Shown: positions 23,384-34,820, counted from the first letter of the stretch. The stretch: 64,000 nt of DNA from Reticulascus tulasneorum (GCA_001557505.1 LSAX01000012.1:992001-1056000), one strand, 5' to 3'. A program made the numbers and translations. Notes: generated by a model not told the origin, from the sequence alone.

Positions 23384-23473
23384 ATTGAAAGTTCATACAG
23401 GCTTAGACGCAATGGCTTAAGTGTCTAGGCAAAAGAAGATGGTAGGAAGTGCTCCCAATTTAAGTAAACGATT

Positions 23474-23766
23474 CCAATGGCAGCTGAAAATGGAAGTTCC
23501 CCAGGTTGGACGACCGCGGCGTGATGCTATTCGCTATTGAACTGCCGGAGTCGGGGAAGCTGCATTTCACGAGGCTGGATCCCGAGATCATGCAATCATC
23601 ATACAATCTCATTGGATGCAGCTGAAAATGCAACTTTTCCCATGTTGGGCGATCGTGGCACGATGCTATTCGCTGTTGAACTGCGAGACTCAAGAAAGCT
23701 GCATTTCACGAGCCAAAATCAGACTGAATCCCAAGACGATGCGATAATCAGACAATCTCATTGGAT
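23474..23766. repeat. diverged tandem duplication, ~145-bp unit
   Basis: Two direct copies, about 23474-23611 and 23612-23766. Shared blocks in the same order are GCAGCTGAAAATG, GATGCTATTCGCT(A/G)TTGAACTGC, AAGCTGCATTTCACGAG and a terminal ACAATCTCATTGGAT. The copies differ by many substitutions and short indels. It starts about 90 bp upstream of the DUF6594-type start codon, so it may be part of that promoter. No coding frame persists through both copies. Confidence 0.6.
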
Positions 23767-24021
23767 CAATCCGACATGAACAGGTCGCAGTGAAATAGTC
23801 CATTCGTAACTAGTAGGTGCAGCCTTTTGGATACACCTTGTGTGTAGATCATGCCGGTATATGCCCGCAGAGATCCAGTGCGGGACTCGGGAAAGATTCT
23901 TAACGACGGCCGATCGAAACACCTGCTCGACAGTCCTGGTAAGGGTGTACTGGCTCTAACTGCTGAAATTCGGACACCATGCTGGGTGGTGGCATTGTTT
24001 GAGAGCCGGGCACGACTAATT

Positions 24022-24354
24022 CTAAAGATCACTTCCCTTCCGACCAGGACATGATTGTCCTCGGCAAAGAGCTGCTGGGCTAGTGTTGGGAGCCCTCCCT
24101 TCTTTCTGCGCAGGGCATCTTGCTCTCCCATGGCTGGGGATCTGCTTCGCAATTCCGGGCGAGCAGGTTCCAAAAAAAAAACTAGTCAGTTTTGGTAACC
24201 TCGTTCCAACTCGCAGCCTTTTCAACCCATTCAGCACTTCTTTTTTGGTTTGCCTCCGCAGGATTTCAGACTTTTCGAGCACGGCCACATCTCCTTGTTT
24301 GAGAGTCGAACAGGTTCGACCAAGAGCTCTAGCGACGCCTCTCAGCGACATGTT
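24022..24354 (-). pseudogene. possible degenerate coding remnant
   Basis: Reading the minus strand from about 24351, a Lys/Arg/Leu-rich helical frame (starting MSLRGVARALGR) continues about 60 codons to an A-run at 24171-24181. After that run, a neighbouring frame reads PTLAQQLFAEDNHVLVGREVIF-like coding text to about 23950. A one-base change in the homopolymer would join them. No family recognised. It may be a decayed gene or transposon piece, or chance. Confidence 0.22.
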
Positions 24355-25154
24355 GAACATCAGCGGAGGGGATTTCGCAGTATAATTACAAAGGGGACAG
24401 CTTCAAGTTGATGATGAACCGGTTCCTGGTCAACTTCAAAACGCGAAACCCCGACCAGCAATGGAAGATGGGGTTTTCCCGCCGGACCTATACAGATGTA
24501 TGATCAACCGGATCCTTAGGGCCGAAGTCCAAGCTATATATGGCGAATCCATCTTCACAATCTGTCCGTCGGTTTGCGCAGACTTTTAGACCTTTTACGA
24601 AGCCTTCCAGATGGGCGCTAGGAAGGTACCTGAATGGCCATTTCCTTGACGTTCCAAACCTCGGGAAAAGATGCTGAAGAACTTCCGTCGGTAGGAGGCT
24701 CACCTTTGCGGACCACGCCGTCTCAAATGCTACGAAATCAAACGAGTCGCTCCCGACTCCCCCGCGCTAGACTGGCCCTAACAGATGATTCCCGGTGCCT
24801 AATTTGCTATAAGTTCCTCGCACTCGACTCCTTCACCTAATGGGTATACATGTGTTCGGACCGTTGTCTTCATAGGGGTGGTATCGCGATGGTACATGAT
24901 AAGCAGCAACGCAGATTCACCCGGGCGGCCGGTCGACGATGCGGCGGACGATAACCACGAACCATACATCTCGCTCATGGGGAAAACGGACAGCATCTCG
25001 CTTGACGAACGCCGACATCACTCCATCCGAGATCAGCAAGACGTTCAAAGATCCAACTTTACACGTCACAATTTCTCTCTACACGGAACTAACTCCCCAA
25101 CTCTTCGAGTTTGGCGCCCACCCCCCCCCCCCATCACATCCAGGCACGCTGCTA

Positions 25155-25345
25155 CCTATGATATTATCTTATAAGACCTTATAAGTTTATAAAAGTAACT
25201 CTTTAATATTATTAGACTTATTATTAAAAGAAAAAAAGAAAAAAAGAAGAAAAAGGTTATAATAAATTATTATGTATTTGTAAAAATCAAGATTTTCATT
25301 ATATAGTTTAATTTATTTCTTTAAATTTGAATTTGAAAATACCTT
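25155..25345. repeat. AT-rich, RIP-like patch
   Basis: About 190 bp of nearly pure A and T with A-runs broken by single G and many TA steps. It resembles the patch at 21418-21698 and may be a second fragment of the same kind of degraded repeat. No element ends can be seen. Confidence 0.5.
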
Positions 25346-26562
25346 CTTAGCCTTATACCTATGTGGTCTACGTTGATGTATTATTGGCTGCATGATCTCA
25401 TTTTAAGCGAGTGCGAAGTACGCAGTAATTAAGCGTGAACAAGGACCCCGAAAAATCCCAAGCCAGGGTTCGTGGTGATTATATATAATGTGAGGGGGGG
25501 GGGGATATCAAACAATGACATCTTCGACTGAATGGCTGGAATTACATAAGTATAGCACGGGGGGCTGTAGAACAAGCAAGCAAGCAAACCAAGTAGCATG
25601 TTCCTCCGTGCCTCCCCTCCATCTTTACTGCCCAGGCTTCATACATCTACATCGTACATATGTAGAACGTCATTGATCGCTTCGCACTAGCTCGCCAGGT
25701 TCTTATCAAGTGAAGCGCGGAAATGTTCAGATCCAGCAACGGGCTTAAGGTTGGCCAATTACGGCCGTACAATATGCCAATCTACTTACCCCCCCGCCAG
25801 CGCAAGCGCCATGCGACTGACCTCGGAACCTCTAAAGCAGCAAAAAGAACCGACATCATGGTCCCCCTCCCCAAGCGAACTAACTTTGAAAGAAATACAG
25901 GCCAAGTCCCGCGAGCCTAAACCCAATTCCCCATTGCCCGCACACTGCTTATTATCGTATTACCACCACTCTCTCCCACCACCACCACCAATCCACTTTT
26001 GCATGAGCCCGCTGGCGAGCCCGCTGGGGGAGGGGGGCTGGAACGCCACACATCTTTGATTGGGACGCACTTTTGATCAAGCGACATCCAACCCCTGGTC
26101 TTGCAATCCGTACGTACGGGACCTGCTAGGCCCTTATTTTTTTTTTTCTCTCTCTCGCTTCTGGTCTCTCGCTTTGAAATGCTCGTTAGGGTGGAGGGGG
26201 GAAGACTTGGCTCCTTTCACCGACTGGATGGAGAGGCCTGAATGATGACTGCGGCGTTGTCGGGCTAATTGAACGAAACATCATCACCCACACCCCCCCC
26301 CCCCCCATCCCTACGCTCGCACTCGCTAAAGCCACGAGCCCGCCCAGCGAGCGAGACGAACGAAGGAAAAGATACAAATGAAACGGCGCCAATATGTTTT
26401 GAGTGTGCGAAAGGTGTGCGCCGTCTGATATATAACCTGTACATACGGACGTACATTACATACATACTACGTACATACGTGCCAACATACGCCCGTACCA
26501 CCTCTGCATCCCGTCCGGAAGCCGGACCATCATTCGGACGACAAACGTCCAGCGCATCACGT

Positions 26563-26600
26563 CCCATCCCCATCCCCATCCCCATCCTATCCCATCCCAT
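26563..26600 (+). repeat. CATCCC/CATCCCC simple repeat
   Basis: Imperfect head-to-tail repeats of CATCCCC, changing to CATCCTATCC and CATCCC. It lies in the non-coding region upstream of the carotenoid oxygenase gene. Confidence 0.85.
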
Positions 26601-27258
26601 TGCATTGCAGCACCGACTTGCCATATTCATCTTTTTCTTCCTTCTGGGCCTGGTTGTATTGAATTGCATGCACGCTTACCTTGCCTTGCCTTGTCCTGCC
26701 TCACGGCATATTCTGCGCGGCAAAGTCACTCGCGTCCGCTTCTTTAAGACGCCCGCCATCCGCCCGTACGATCGTCTCTTTCGTCTCTTCTCGACAACCC
26801 TCGCGACGACGACTCAGACCGCACTCGATTCGAACTGTCGGGCTCAAAGAAACCCGTCGCATTGGGCTGATCTTCTTCTCTCTTTGGCCGTCTTCCCCTC
26901 AGCGAGTCCGCAGCCAGCCCGTCTGTCTGTGGAGGATTGTCGACTATTCCCCGTTGTGGTGGTTGGAGAGCCTAGGTCCGGATCCGACGAGAACGACACC
27001 CTCATCGGGCGCTCAGTTTGAAGCACCTGCCCATAGGGTAGGGACCCGCGCTCGCCTCGGGGCTTCATTTGAAGCTTCAACGGCCTTGACAGCGACGCCG
27101 TTCGCCATTCAACTTCAATTGAGTTTTCATTTCTGGACCGTCGACACATCTCGATTCATCGCCGTTTCTCATTTTCAATTTCTTTTTTAATCCCTCCCTC
27201 CACTCCACTACATCCCGCCGCCGAGGCATTAAAATCCCGGACCCCAAACTCCTGCGCC

Positions 27259-29115
27259 ATGTCCCCGCCAATGGTTCATCCACTCACAGGCAAGCCGACC
27301 CTCCGGACTCCAGAGGATGAGGTTGCAGATCAGGAACAGGTGTCCGAAAATATACGGAAGGGAGCCTATAAAGATTGGCCCAACGAGGCGGGCGTAAGTC
27401 GCAACCACGACTCAATTATCTAACCCGCCAGGAATAACTAACCGCAATCTTTGCCCTAGTTCGACGGTCTGACTGAGGAACGAGGCCCAATAGAGCTTAC
27501 CATCCAGGGGGAGATCCCCCCGTGGGCCGCCGGCACGTTGTACCGAACAGGTCCCGGAGCTTGCAAGGTTGAAGGCACCCCCAAGGGGACTCACCACGTG
27601 TCGCACTGGTTCGATGGCTTTGCGCACACGCACAAGTTCGACATCCTCGCCCCGAGTGGCGCGGAAGGCGCTGATGCCAAGGTGCGCGTCACCTACTCGT
27701 CCCGTCGCCAGGCCGAAGAAGTCATGGCCTCCATCAAAGCGGCCGGGAGGCGGGAAGGCTACTCGTTTGGCCAGAAGAGGGACCCGTGCATTGGGATATT
27801 CGGCAAAATCATGAGCTTCTTCTTACCGCCGCCGCGGGGCGCTGGGAACATTTGCGTGGCCGTCAACACCAACATGCCCGTCCTGGCCTCCTCTGCCGTG
27901 GGCAAGAACGACCCGAGCGCGCCGGCTGGCGGCCATCGCACCGGCGTGACCAGCGTCTGGCTGTCCACGGACGCGAGCCCGCTGCTCGAGGTGGACGCGG
28001 AGACGCTGGAGCCCATAGGAACCGCGAGGCAGCTCAAGCTACACCCCGAGTTGAAAGGACCCTTGTCCTGTGCCCATGCGCAGCGGGACCCGGACAATGG
28101 CGATTATTACAACTTCAATCTCGATTTCGGGAAGCTGCCAACATACCGCATCTTCCGCGCGAGCACGTTGACGGGCAAGACGGAAATCATTGCCTCCATC
28201 GCCGAGCCGGCTGCGAAGGGCGCGTACATCCACAGCTTCTTCCTGACCGAGAACTACGTGATCCTGTGCATCCCGATATCCCATCTGGGCCTCAACGGTG
28301 TCAGGGTCGCCTGGGAGAAGAACATCCTCGATGCGATACAGCCGTTTGACGAAGCCAAGAAGTGCCGGTGGTACGTTGTTGATCGGCGAAACGGGGCCGG
28401 GGTGGTGGCAAAGTTCGACTCCCCTGGCCGCTTCTTCTTCCACACCGTGAACGCCTTCGAAGAAACCGTAGAGGACGGATCGGCGGTGGACGTGTTCTGC
28501 GAGGTGGTGGACTACAAGAATCTCGACGTGCTGTACTCTTTCTACTACGACGTCTTGCTGGACCGCGACGGGGCGGCGGGGGATTATTGGGCCACGGGCC
28601 AGCGGGCGGAGCGCGCACACCCGAGCCTGTCGACATATCGGATGCGGATACCGTTGTCGGGAAGCAAGAAGGCCGCCACCCTGAGCGAGGTCCCGACGGC
28701 GACCCCGGAGATCACATTGTCCATCCCCTCGCCCCACATCGGAGAACTCCCAACCATCAACCCGGACTACAGGTGCAAGCGGCACCGCTACGTGTACAGC
28801 AATGCGAACCGAGGATTCAGCACGCTGCTCGACTCGATCGTCAAGACGGACACGGTGGCGCGGACGGCGCTCGTCTGGGCGCCGCCCCAGGGCCACACGC
28901 CCGGCGAGCCCATCTTCGTCCCGCGGCCGTCAGCGGACGGGGCCGTGCCGGACGAGGACGACGGCGTGGTCCTGAGCATGGTCCTGGACGGCACGAACCA
29001 GAGAAGCTACCTGCTGTGCTTGGACGGGAAGACGCTGGAGGAGACTGGCCGCGCCGAGTGCAGGTTCGCCGTTGGATTTGGATTCCACGGCGTCCATGCC
29101 CCGACGATTGCGTGA
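27259..29115 (+). CDS. carotenoid cleavage oxygenase (CAO-2/CarT-like)
   Basis: Two exons, 27259-27393 and 27460-29115, giving 596 residues. The intron has a GTAAGT donor and an ACTAAC branch point. Non-heme iron dioxygenase of the carotenoid oxygenase family. The four iron-ligand histidines are all visible: His251 (CAHAQRD), His303 (YIHSFFLTENY), His373 (FFFHTVNAFEE) and His588 (FHGVHA near the C-terminus). The early DWPNEAGFDGLTEERGP segment and the LYRTGPG motif near residue 73 match what I recall of fungal torulene-cleaving CarT/CAO-2. Stilbene-cleaving CAO-1 and retinal-forming CarX are alternatives. No carotenoid synthesis genes lie in this window. A run of 17 G starts 7 bp past the stop codon. 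The next gene on the same strand is a P450. Confidence 0.88.
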
Positions 29116-30456
29116 GAGGAGAGGGGGGGGGGGGGGGGGCCTTGTCTCATTCAAGAGAGATGAGCTTGTCTCGGAGGAGAGATATACAGTATAGAAGGGG
29201 CCGGAGTTTGGGGCGTCGCGGTCATGTGCAACCAGCAGCCAGTTCGGCATTGGCACGTTCTCATCACATATCATATCAATCATTCCCATGCACAGCGTGG
29301 CATTCACATAACAGATGCATTCTTTCCAACGAAGTCCTCGGAATAAAAAGTGTAGCTACGGGTTCACTCGTGTCCATCCCGGCCGGGTCTCTCCGCTAAA
29401 GCCAGCTGGCCCATACATCACCAATGCCGTTTATCCCTAGTGCGTGTCTGCCCGGTACCGCCCTCTCTTATGTCCTCGTTGCCGGTGCGATAACTCCGAT
29501 TGCCTCATTGTGTAGAAGAGCCGGAAGGATCCAATCAGGGCACCGGAAAAGAAAACCCGGTGAAGTCCCTGATTCGTGTCTGTCGTTGTGGTCCTCCCTG
29601 CATGACTTGACGACCCCGCCCCCGCCAACATGGCCCAGCTCTTGAGCATCCAGAGCTAGCCGGGGGCATCTCCACTCCTCCCCACACTTGCACTTACATT
29701 CTCCATGAAACGTCGATGTTCGGGCATATGATGGGTATTTTAATGCCATCGATGAATGGCCCTCTGCGGTATTCGTCTTTCGAGTCTCGAGATTATGGAG
29801 CTGAAGTTGCTGGCATTGTGTCTGTCCGCAGACAGGGAGTGTTTCGATCTCACTTAATGGCCACTTAACGTCTCTAGAACTGCTTGAGTCTTAACCCTGG
29901 AGCATTGGCAGCCAGCAAGCCGGATTTGGACCTTGTATGGAGCTACCGTCGCTGCAACTGTAAGCAAGCATTTGGACACACATCATTGGTTCCAGTCCCT
30001 CAGTAGATTCGTGAGCTTCCGCTGGATCTCCAAAGACTCCGGCCGCCAAGCTCGTCCTCGGCAGGCCCATCCCAGCGGATTGGCATCGGGGCGACGGGAC
30101 ATCCCCTTTCCAAGTGCGCACTCGCATGCCTGATTGGACAATTGCCCTCCTCCAACACGCGTTGGAAGACTTGACCCCAGAGTTAGATCCCACGGCACGC
30201 CGTGGCTAGGGAAAACCTAAGCTGGATAAAGGTATCCCCCCGCGCCACGCTAAGTTTGGGGGTGTCACAGGGACTCGATATAATTAGTGGGGATGAAGCT
30301 TCCCATCTGAAAGCCTGTTGGCCTTTGGTATAAACTTCCTGGGGCAGTTCGGGCGTTTCGATCTTTACAGTTTTTCTTTTCCTTCTCCTGTACTTGAGCT
30401 CTTTTTCTGACTCCCAATCGACTTCGGGATTATAACGCATCGTATCGGTTTTCAAG
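29116..30456. other. intergenic between carotenoid oxygenase and P450
   Basis: Holds the G17 run at 29123-29139 and the promoter of the P450 gene. Open frames in both strands are shadows or short. Nothing else seen. Confidence 0.55.
29123..29139 (+). repeat. G17 homopolymer
   Basis: Seventeen consecutive G beginning 7 bp after the carotenoid oxygenase stop codon, so probably in its 3' untranslated region. The exact length may be affected by sequencing error. Confidence 0.85.
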
Positions 30457-32428
30457 ATGGGAGGCGTTCAGCTACTCTCGGAATACTCCGGCACAGCCGT
30501 TGTGGCACTTGCTGCTGTTGTACGCGCCTCTGTTTGATACTGTGACTGCAGATGCTGACATTCGGTAGGGTATTCTATACACAATTGGAAACATCATCTA
30601 CAATATCTGGTTCCACCCGTTGGCCAAGTACCCAGGGCCGTTTCTGGCCAAGATCTCAGGTGTAAGTACGGCCTCTGGCAAGGCCGCTGTTCGTGATGCT
30701 GAGCAATCCTAGCTCTACAGCATTTATGGGTTATTCCGTGGTCGATGGCCGTTCGATGTTCATCAGCTTCACTTGAAATATGGTAGGTTCTTCTCGTCTG
30801 GTTAGCAACACCAACACCGGGCACTGACATGATTTCAGGGCCGATCGTACGTCTCATGCCCAATGAGCTCGCCTTTACGGACCCTCAGGCCTGGAAAGAC
30901 ATCTACGGGCACCGACAGGGGCATGTGCAATTCCACAAGGATCGTAAGTTAGCAAATTTGTGCTGTTTGATGCCCATCAGCTAACCGTTATCCAGCTATC
31001 CAGTATGAAACCAAACTTGAGCAGCACATGCATCGCCAATGCTAACCTGTGAACAGCGTTGGCTCCGTCGAGGACCTCCCTGGCGCTACTACCTTGACCA
31101 TGGCAGACGATGAAAACCACAGCCGCCAACGAAGAGGACTCTCCCATGCGTTCAGCCAAAAGGCTCTCCTCGAGCAGGAGAGCATCATTCGCGGCTACGT
31201 GAATCTGTTCATAGAGAGACTAACACCGTTTGCCAATACCGGCAAGCCCGCCAACATGTGCGACTGGTTCAGTGAGTATTCTGCCAATGCGTGGCCTTGA
31301 TATCCGCTAACAACCGGCCACAGACTTCACGACGTTCGACATCATCGGCGACATGGCCTTCGGAGAGCCCTTCGGCTGCCTGAAGGACGGCGTCTTCCAC
31401 TCTTGGGTGTCTCTTATCACGCAGACCATCAAGGCTGGCGCCTATGAGCAGGCGACCCGACGAATGTTCGCGACTGGTAGCGTCTGGCAACAACTCCTCT
31501 TGAGATTCGTCCCCAAATCACTGAGAGACAAGCGAAAGCTCCATCTCGAGCTGAGCAAAGAAAAGTGCCTCAAGTATGTCTGGCAACTATTATTATCGGG
31601 GTGTATTGGAGCTAATACGATTGCGTTCGCTTTAGGCGTATCGACGAAGGTCTCCGACGTGAGCACCGAGATTTCTTGTACTACATCTTTCGACAAAACG
31701 AAAAGGGCGGCATTAGCCAGAATGAAATAATCCTCAACAGCGCTCTCTTCATGTAAGAGCCTCCATACTCACCCGCTGGGAGCAGCTACTAACACTACGT
31801 TTTCAGCGTCGCCGGCTCTGAGACGACTGCCTCCCTGCTTGCTGGCCTCACAATGTGGCTGACACGTTCTCCCGCGGCCTATAAGAAGTTGACCGAAGAG
31901 ATCCGATCCAAGTTCGACTCTGCCGAGAACATGAAGTTTAACGACCTGCAAGACCTCACTTACATGAACGCCTGCATTGACGAGGCCCTCCGCATCTTCC
32001 CTCCCATACCCACCGGCCTCGTCCGCACCGTACCCGCCCATGGGGACACGGTGGCAGGCGAATTCCTTCCCGGGGGCACTACCGTCTCCGTGTACGCCTG
32101 GGCCGCCACTCACAGCCCGAACAACTTCCAGCAACCGGACGAGTTCATCCCTGAGCGCTGGCTCGACCCGGCCTTCGACGCGGAGGATAAGGAGGCCAGC
32201 CAGCCGTTCTCGCTGGGGCCCCGTGGCTGCATAGGAAGGCATCTAACGTACCTGGAGCTGAGACTGATCCTGGCGAACTTGCTGTGGCACTTCGATATCG
32301 AACGGGCGCCACGGGCGGAGGGTGAAGTAGATCTCTGGGATCCCGCAGGCGATCTTAAGCACACAAAGGCCTTCAACACCTGGTCGAAAAACGCCTTGGA
32401 CTGCAAACTGACGCCCGTCAAGAGATGA
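30457..32428 (+). CDS. cytochrome P450 (CYP65-like)
   Basis: Nine exons by hand: 30457-30519, 30569-30661, 30713-30782, 30839-30943, 30996-31002, 31057-31271, 31324-31573, 31636-31752, 31807-32428, giving 513 residues, all in phase. The short N-terminal membrane anchor is followed by WFHPLAKYPGPF. P450 signatures present are the I-helix VAGSETTASLL, the K-helix EALRIFPP (E-x-x-R), the PERW segment, and the heme loop FSLGPRGCIGRHL with Cys448. The HSRQRRGLSHAFS segment is typical of the group that includes trichothecene and sterigmatocystin P450s, and this resemblance is from memory. Several introns contain CTAAC branch points. One exon is only 7 nt; without it the frame is lost. No backbone enzyme (PKS, NRPS or terpene synthase) is adjacent, so the substrate is unknown. 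Confidence 0.9.
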
Positions 32429-32792
32429 TCCGCTACGATTAGCGTGGTCAACTTGTGAGGTTTGGTGATTCGGAAGGGGGGCCCGAGATGAAGAGTGCTG
32501 CTGAGGCGGAATTACCCTCAGGTTCAGAACTTCCAGCCGGGTACTTAAATTAGATATAGTATCATGCCAATCAAAAATATTTACCAAGCAAGCGTATCAA
32601 CAGAGGTCACCAGTATACTAGTGATTTTGTACCACTTCGGTTGCGATGATAGAGTCTTGTACGATTTTGGTGCAGAGTGCGTGTGATTGATGATATGCAA
32701 GGAGCTAGAGTCACCAGGGGAATTAACAATGGGCGTTGGTATACATTGTGTCATTATCATAACGCTAAAGAAGCTATCCATCTCCCCACGTT
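32429..32792. other. convergent intergenic, no gene
   Basis: Short spacer between the convergent P450 and metalloreductase stops, A/T-richer than its flanks. Nothing else seen. Confidence 0.6.
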
Positions 32793-34820
32793 TCACCTTT
32801 CCATCCGTTCATCACACTCTAATGAGACGTTGAACCTCTCCTCGCCCCTCCAGACCTTTCCTCCCGAGTTGCAGGCTGCCACGGCGCTGCGGATATCAGA
32901 CATCATCCCCGGCGGCCCGCTGGAGAAAACCGTCGTCCTTCCGGCCGCGGTGTTCTCCACGAACTCCTTTACAACCGACCCTAGATCGGGATGCCTCGAG
33001 GCTGTATTCACTGCATCCACCGGCTTTATCCTCTCCACCGTGACGACATTGTTCTGTGATTTGCTCCCACTGCCAGCGTCCGAAGACCGCCCGGACTCCG
33101 ACAGCGCCAACCCCTTGGTGGATGATGTGGCGGAAGCAGTCACAGCTGATTCCCTGGTTACGAAAATGCGAATATTGATCTGGAGACCGCTGGCAGCTAG
33201 CGAATCGAGCTCCGGCTTTACCCATTCCGCGTCATGTTTTTGACGGACAACCCAGACAAGCTCAATCTTTCGGTTTGACGCTCCGGATCGTCTCAAACCG
33301 AGCAACACCGGTAGGACGTATGTGATTCCGGTGCCTCCCGCAACGCAGAGAATATTTGACTCTGGTGTGAGATTTCGGACAATCGCGTCCCCGTACGGAC
33401 CAGTCATCACCACCGTGGTCGTGGCAGTTTGGGCCACGCCGTTCTTCTCGGCCGTTTTCGCAGCTCGCTTTTTGGCCGCAAGCTGCGCAATCTTCTTCGT
33501 CTCGCCGGACTTGGCCCGGAAGATGTAGGAGTGTTTCGTCATTCTGTTGGTCGCCACCGGTGCGTTAAGAGGCGTGAACGGGTGCGATTGCAATATGCTG
33601 CTTTCCGGGAAGCAGAGGTAAAAGTGCTGGCCGATCTGCCATGCTTCTTGGGGATGTGTAAAGTCCATCCGGACAACATCCCCGTGCTCGGGATCGGGGA
33701 AGACCGTCGTATCTGCGTGTGCCGCCGAGAGACCCATGCCAGTCCCTTCGGTGTGGTTGTAATGTAGTAGGAAGGTCCTGACGCCGCGGGCAGCCCGATC
33801 GAAGACCCAAAGCAGAATAGAGGGGACCAGAAAGCATTGGAGCTGCTGCCAGTGTCCAATACACGCTCCGATGTAAACCATGGCCAGCACGTAGTGAGAC
33901 TTGCGGAAGAATTCGTACCCGGTGAGGCGAATCACAGGAGGCAGAGTGAACACGTAGAGCATCAGCAAGAGGATCATTGCGACGACACCCCAGATCATGT
34001 ATGTTTGCTTGATCCACGTTTCTGCGACCGTTGGTTGCGGCTGGTATAGGCGGATCTCGACGATGCTCCAGCCGATGGTATGGACGGAAGACTGGATGAT
34101 GATGACGTAGCCCAGCCATCGATGAAGGAAGTTGAAGTTCTGGTAAGGGATTCCCGTGAGGATAGAGAGCAACGACTCTCGGCTCCCGAGCAGCACCGAC
34201 AACGGGGTGAGGGCATATGCGATCACGCCTATTCTGTCGCTGAAAGGACCCAGGCTGGTTCTCGTGTTGTACACACCCGGCATCTTTTTCACTGGTGTTA
34301 TCCACGTTTGATAAGTCATCCCGATGAAGGTCAGAATGGTGAGGTATCCGCAGATAATCGCCAGGGCAAGGACTTGTAACCGTGTCGTTCGTCCGAAGAC
34401 GGGGCGGAAGCAGTCCGGCAGGAGGATACGTTTGATGTACGACGAGGCGGCATTTCTCAGGCGCGTGAGGCTGCCGTCGACCTTACGGCCGTCCTCGACC
34501 TTTCCGACCGTGTTGATCGGGTTGTCGGTGGCGGAAGGGAAGAACTGTCTACCTACGGCCCAGACGAGGAGGATACCGCCAATGGACGCCCACAGAATAC
34601 CCATGTAGAGCATGCCCAAGTCATGAGCATTGTAGACGAGGTCGAGGTAGGCGCATGATCCGGCATCGTTCGTGCAAGGGATAGCACGGTCGGCGTAGCC
34701 CCAATGAGGCTCGAGGGCGGCCGCCTCGCTCATGTTCTGGATCATGCGGGAGGCCAGCATGTTCTTCAAATGGGAATCCATCTTGAACACTGGGGTAGCG
34801 AGGTTGTGGAGGATGTACAA
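32793..34820 (-). CDS. ferric/cupric reductase (FRE-type transmembrane)
   Basis: Intronless, 675 residues. Plasma-membrane flavocytochrome that reduces Fe(III) or Cu(II) with NADPH. Seen in sequence: an N-terminal membrane segment (YMGILWASIGGILLVW), a ferric-reductase membrane core with two spaced heme-ligand His pairs (HRWLGYVIIIQSSVH and HYVLAMVYIGACIGH), an FAD-binding HPFT motif, the NADPH-binding GPYGDAI and VAGGTGITYVLP segments, and a C-terminal SSGPPGMM loop. A Ser-rich stretch (SATSSTKGLALSESG) is inserted before the last NADPH-binding element. The start could be 34820 or the in-frame ATG at 34781; the latter still leaves the first membrane helix intact. It is divergent from a CTR copper transporter 843 bp away, which suggests a copper-uptake role rather than siderophore iron. 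Confidence 0.92.
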   Translation of the reverse strand: MYILHNLATPVFKMDSHLKNMLASRMIQNMSEAAALEPHWGYADRAIPCTNDAGSCAYLDLVYNAHDLGMLYMGILWASIGGILLVWAVGRQFFPSATDNPINTVGKVEDGRKVDGSLTRLRNAASSYIKRILLPDCFRPVFGRTTRLQVLALAIICGYLTILTFIGMTYQTWITPVKKMPGVYNTRTSLGPFSDRIGVIAYALTPLSVLLGSRESLLSILTGIPYQNFNFLHRWLGYVIIIQSSVHTIGWSIVEIRLYQPQPTVAETWIKQTYMIWGVVAMILLLMLYVFTLPPVIRLTGYEFFRKSHYVLAMVYIGACIGHWQQLQCFLVPSILLWVFDRAARGVRTFLLHYNHTEGTGMGLSAAHADTTVFPDPEHGDVVRMDFTHPQEAWQIGQHFYLCFPESSILQSHPFTPLNAPVATNRMTKHSYIFRAKSGETKKIAQLAAKKRAAKTAEKNGVAQTATTTVVMTGPYGDAIVRNLTPESNILCVAGGTGITYVLPVLLGLRRSGASNRKIELVWVVRQKHDAEWVKPELDSLAASGLQINIRIFVTRESAVTASATSSTKGLALSESGRSSDAGSGSKSQNNVVTVERIKPVDAVNTASRHPDLGSVVKEFVENTAAGRTTVFSSGPPGMMSDIRSAVAACNSGGKVWRGEERFNVSLECDERMER

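Larger units (their letters stand above)
24361..27258. other. long gene-poor region upstream of carotenoid oxygenase
   Basis: No supportable gene. It contains an AT-rich patch (separate entry), C12 at 25121-25132, G11 at 25494-25504, a T-run near 26132, C14 at 26293-26306, ACGT/ACAT-rich sequence at 26443-26490, and a CATCCC satellite at 26563-26600. A 250-codon frame at 26269-27021 is built from these simple repeats and I do not accept it. The part after about 26700 is pyrimidine-rich and probably the leader of the carotenoid oxygenase gene. Confidence 0.55.

Noticed and set aside
26269..27021. 250-codon open frame on the plus strand
   Set aside because: Built from C-runs and CATCCC or ACGT repeats; the product is low complexity and the region reads as a pyrimidine-rich leader of the next gene.
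28039..28896. 285-codon minus-strand frame opposite the carotenoid oxygenase
   Set aside because: Antisense shadow in GC-rich coding DNA; no domain, and the plus strand carries all four iron ligands.
8520..32428. A single large biosynthetic gene cluster joining the Diels-Alderase-like, carotenoid oxygenase and P450 genes
   Set aside because: No backbone synthase is present, and protease, HET, RING and membrane-protein genes lie between.
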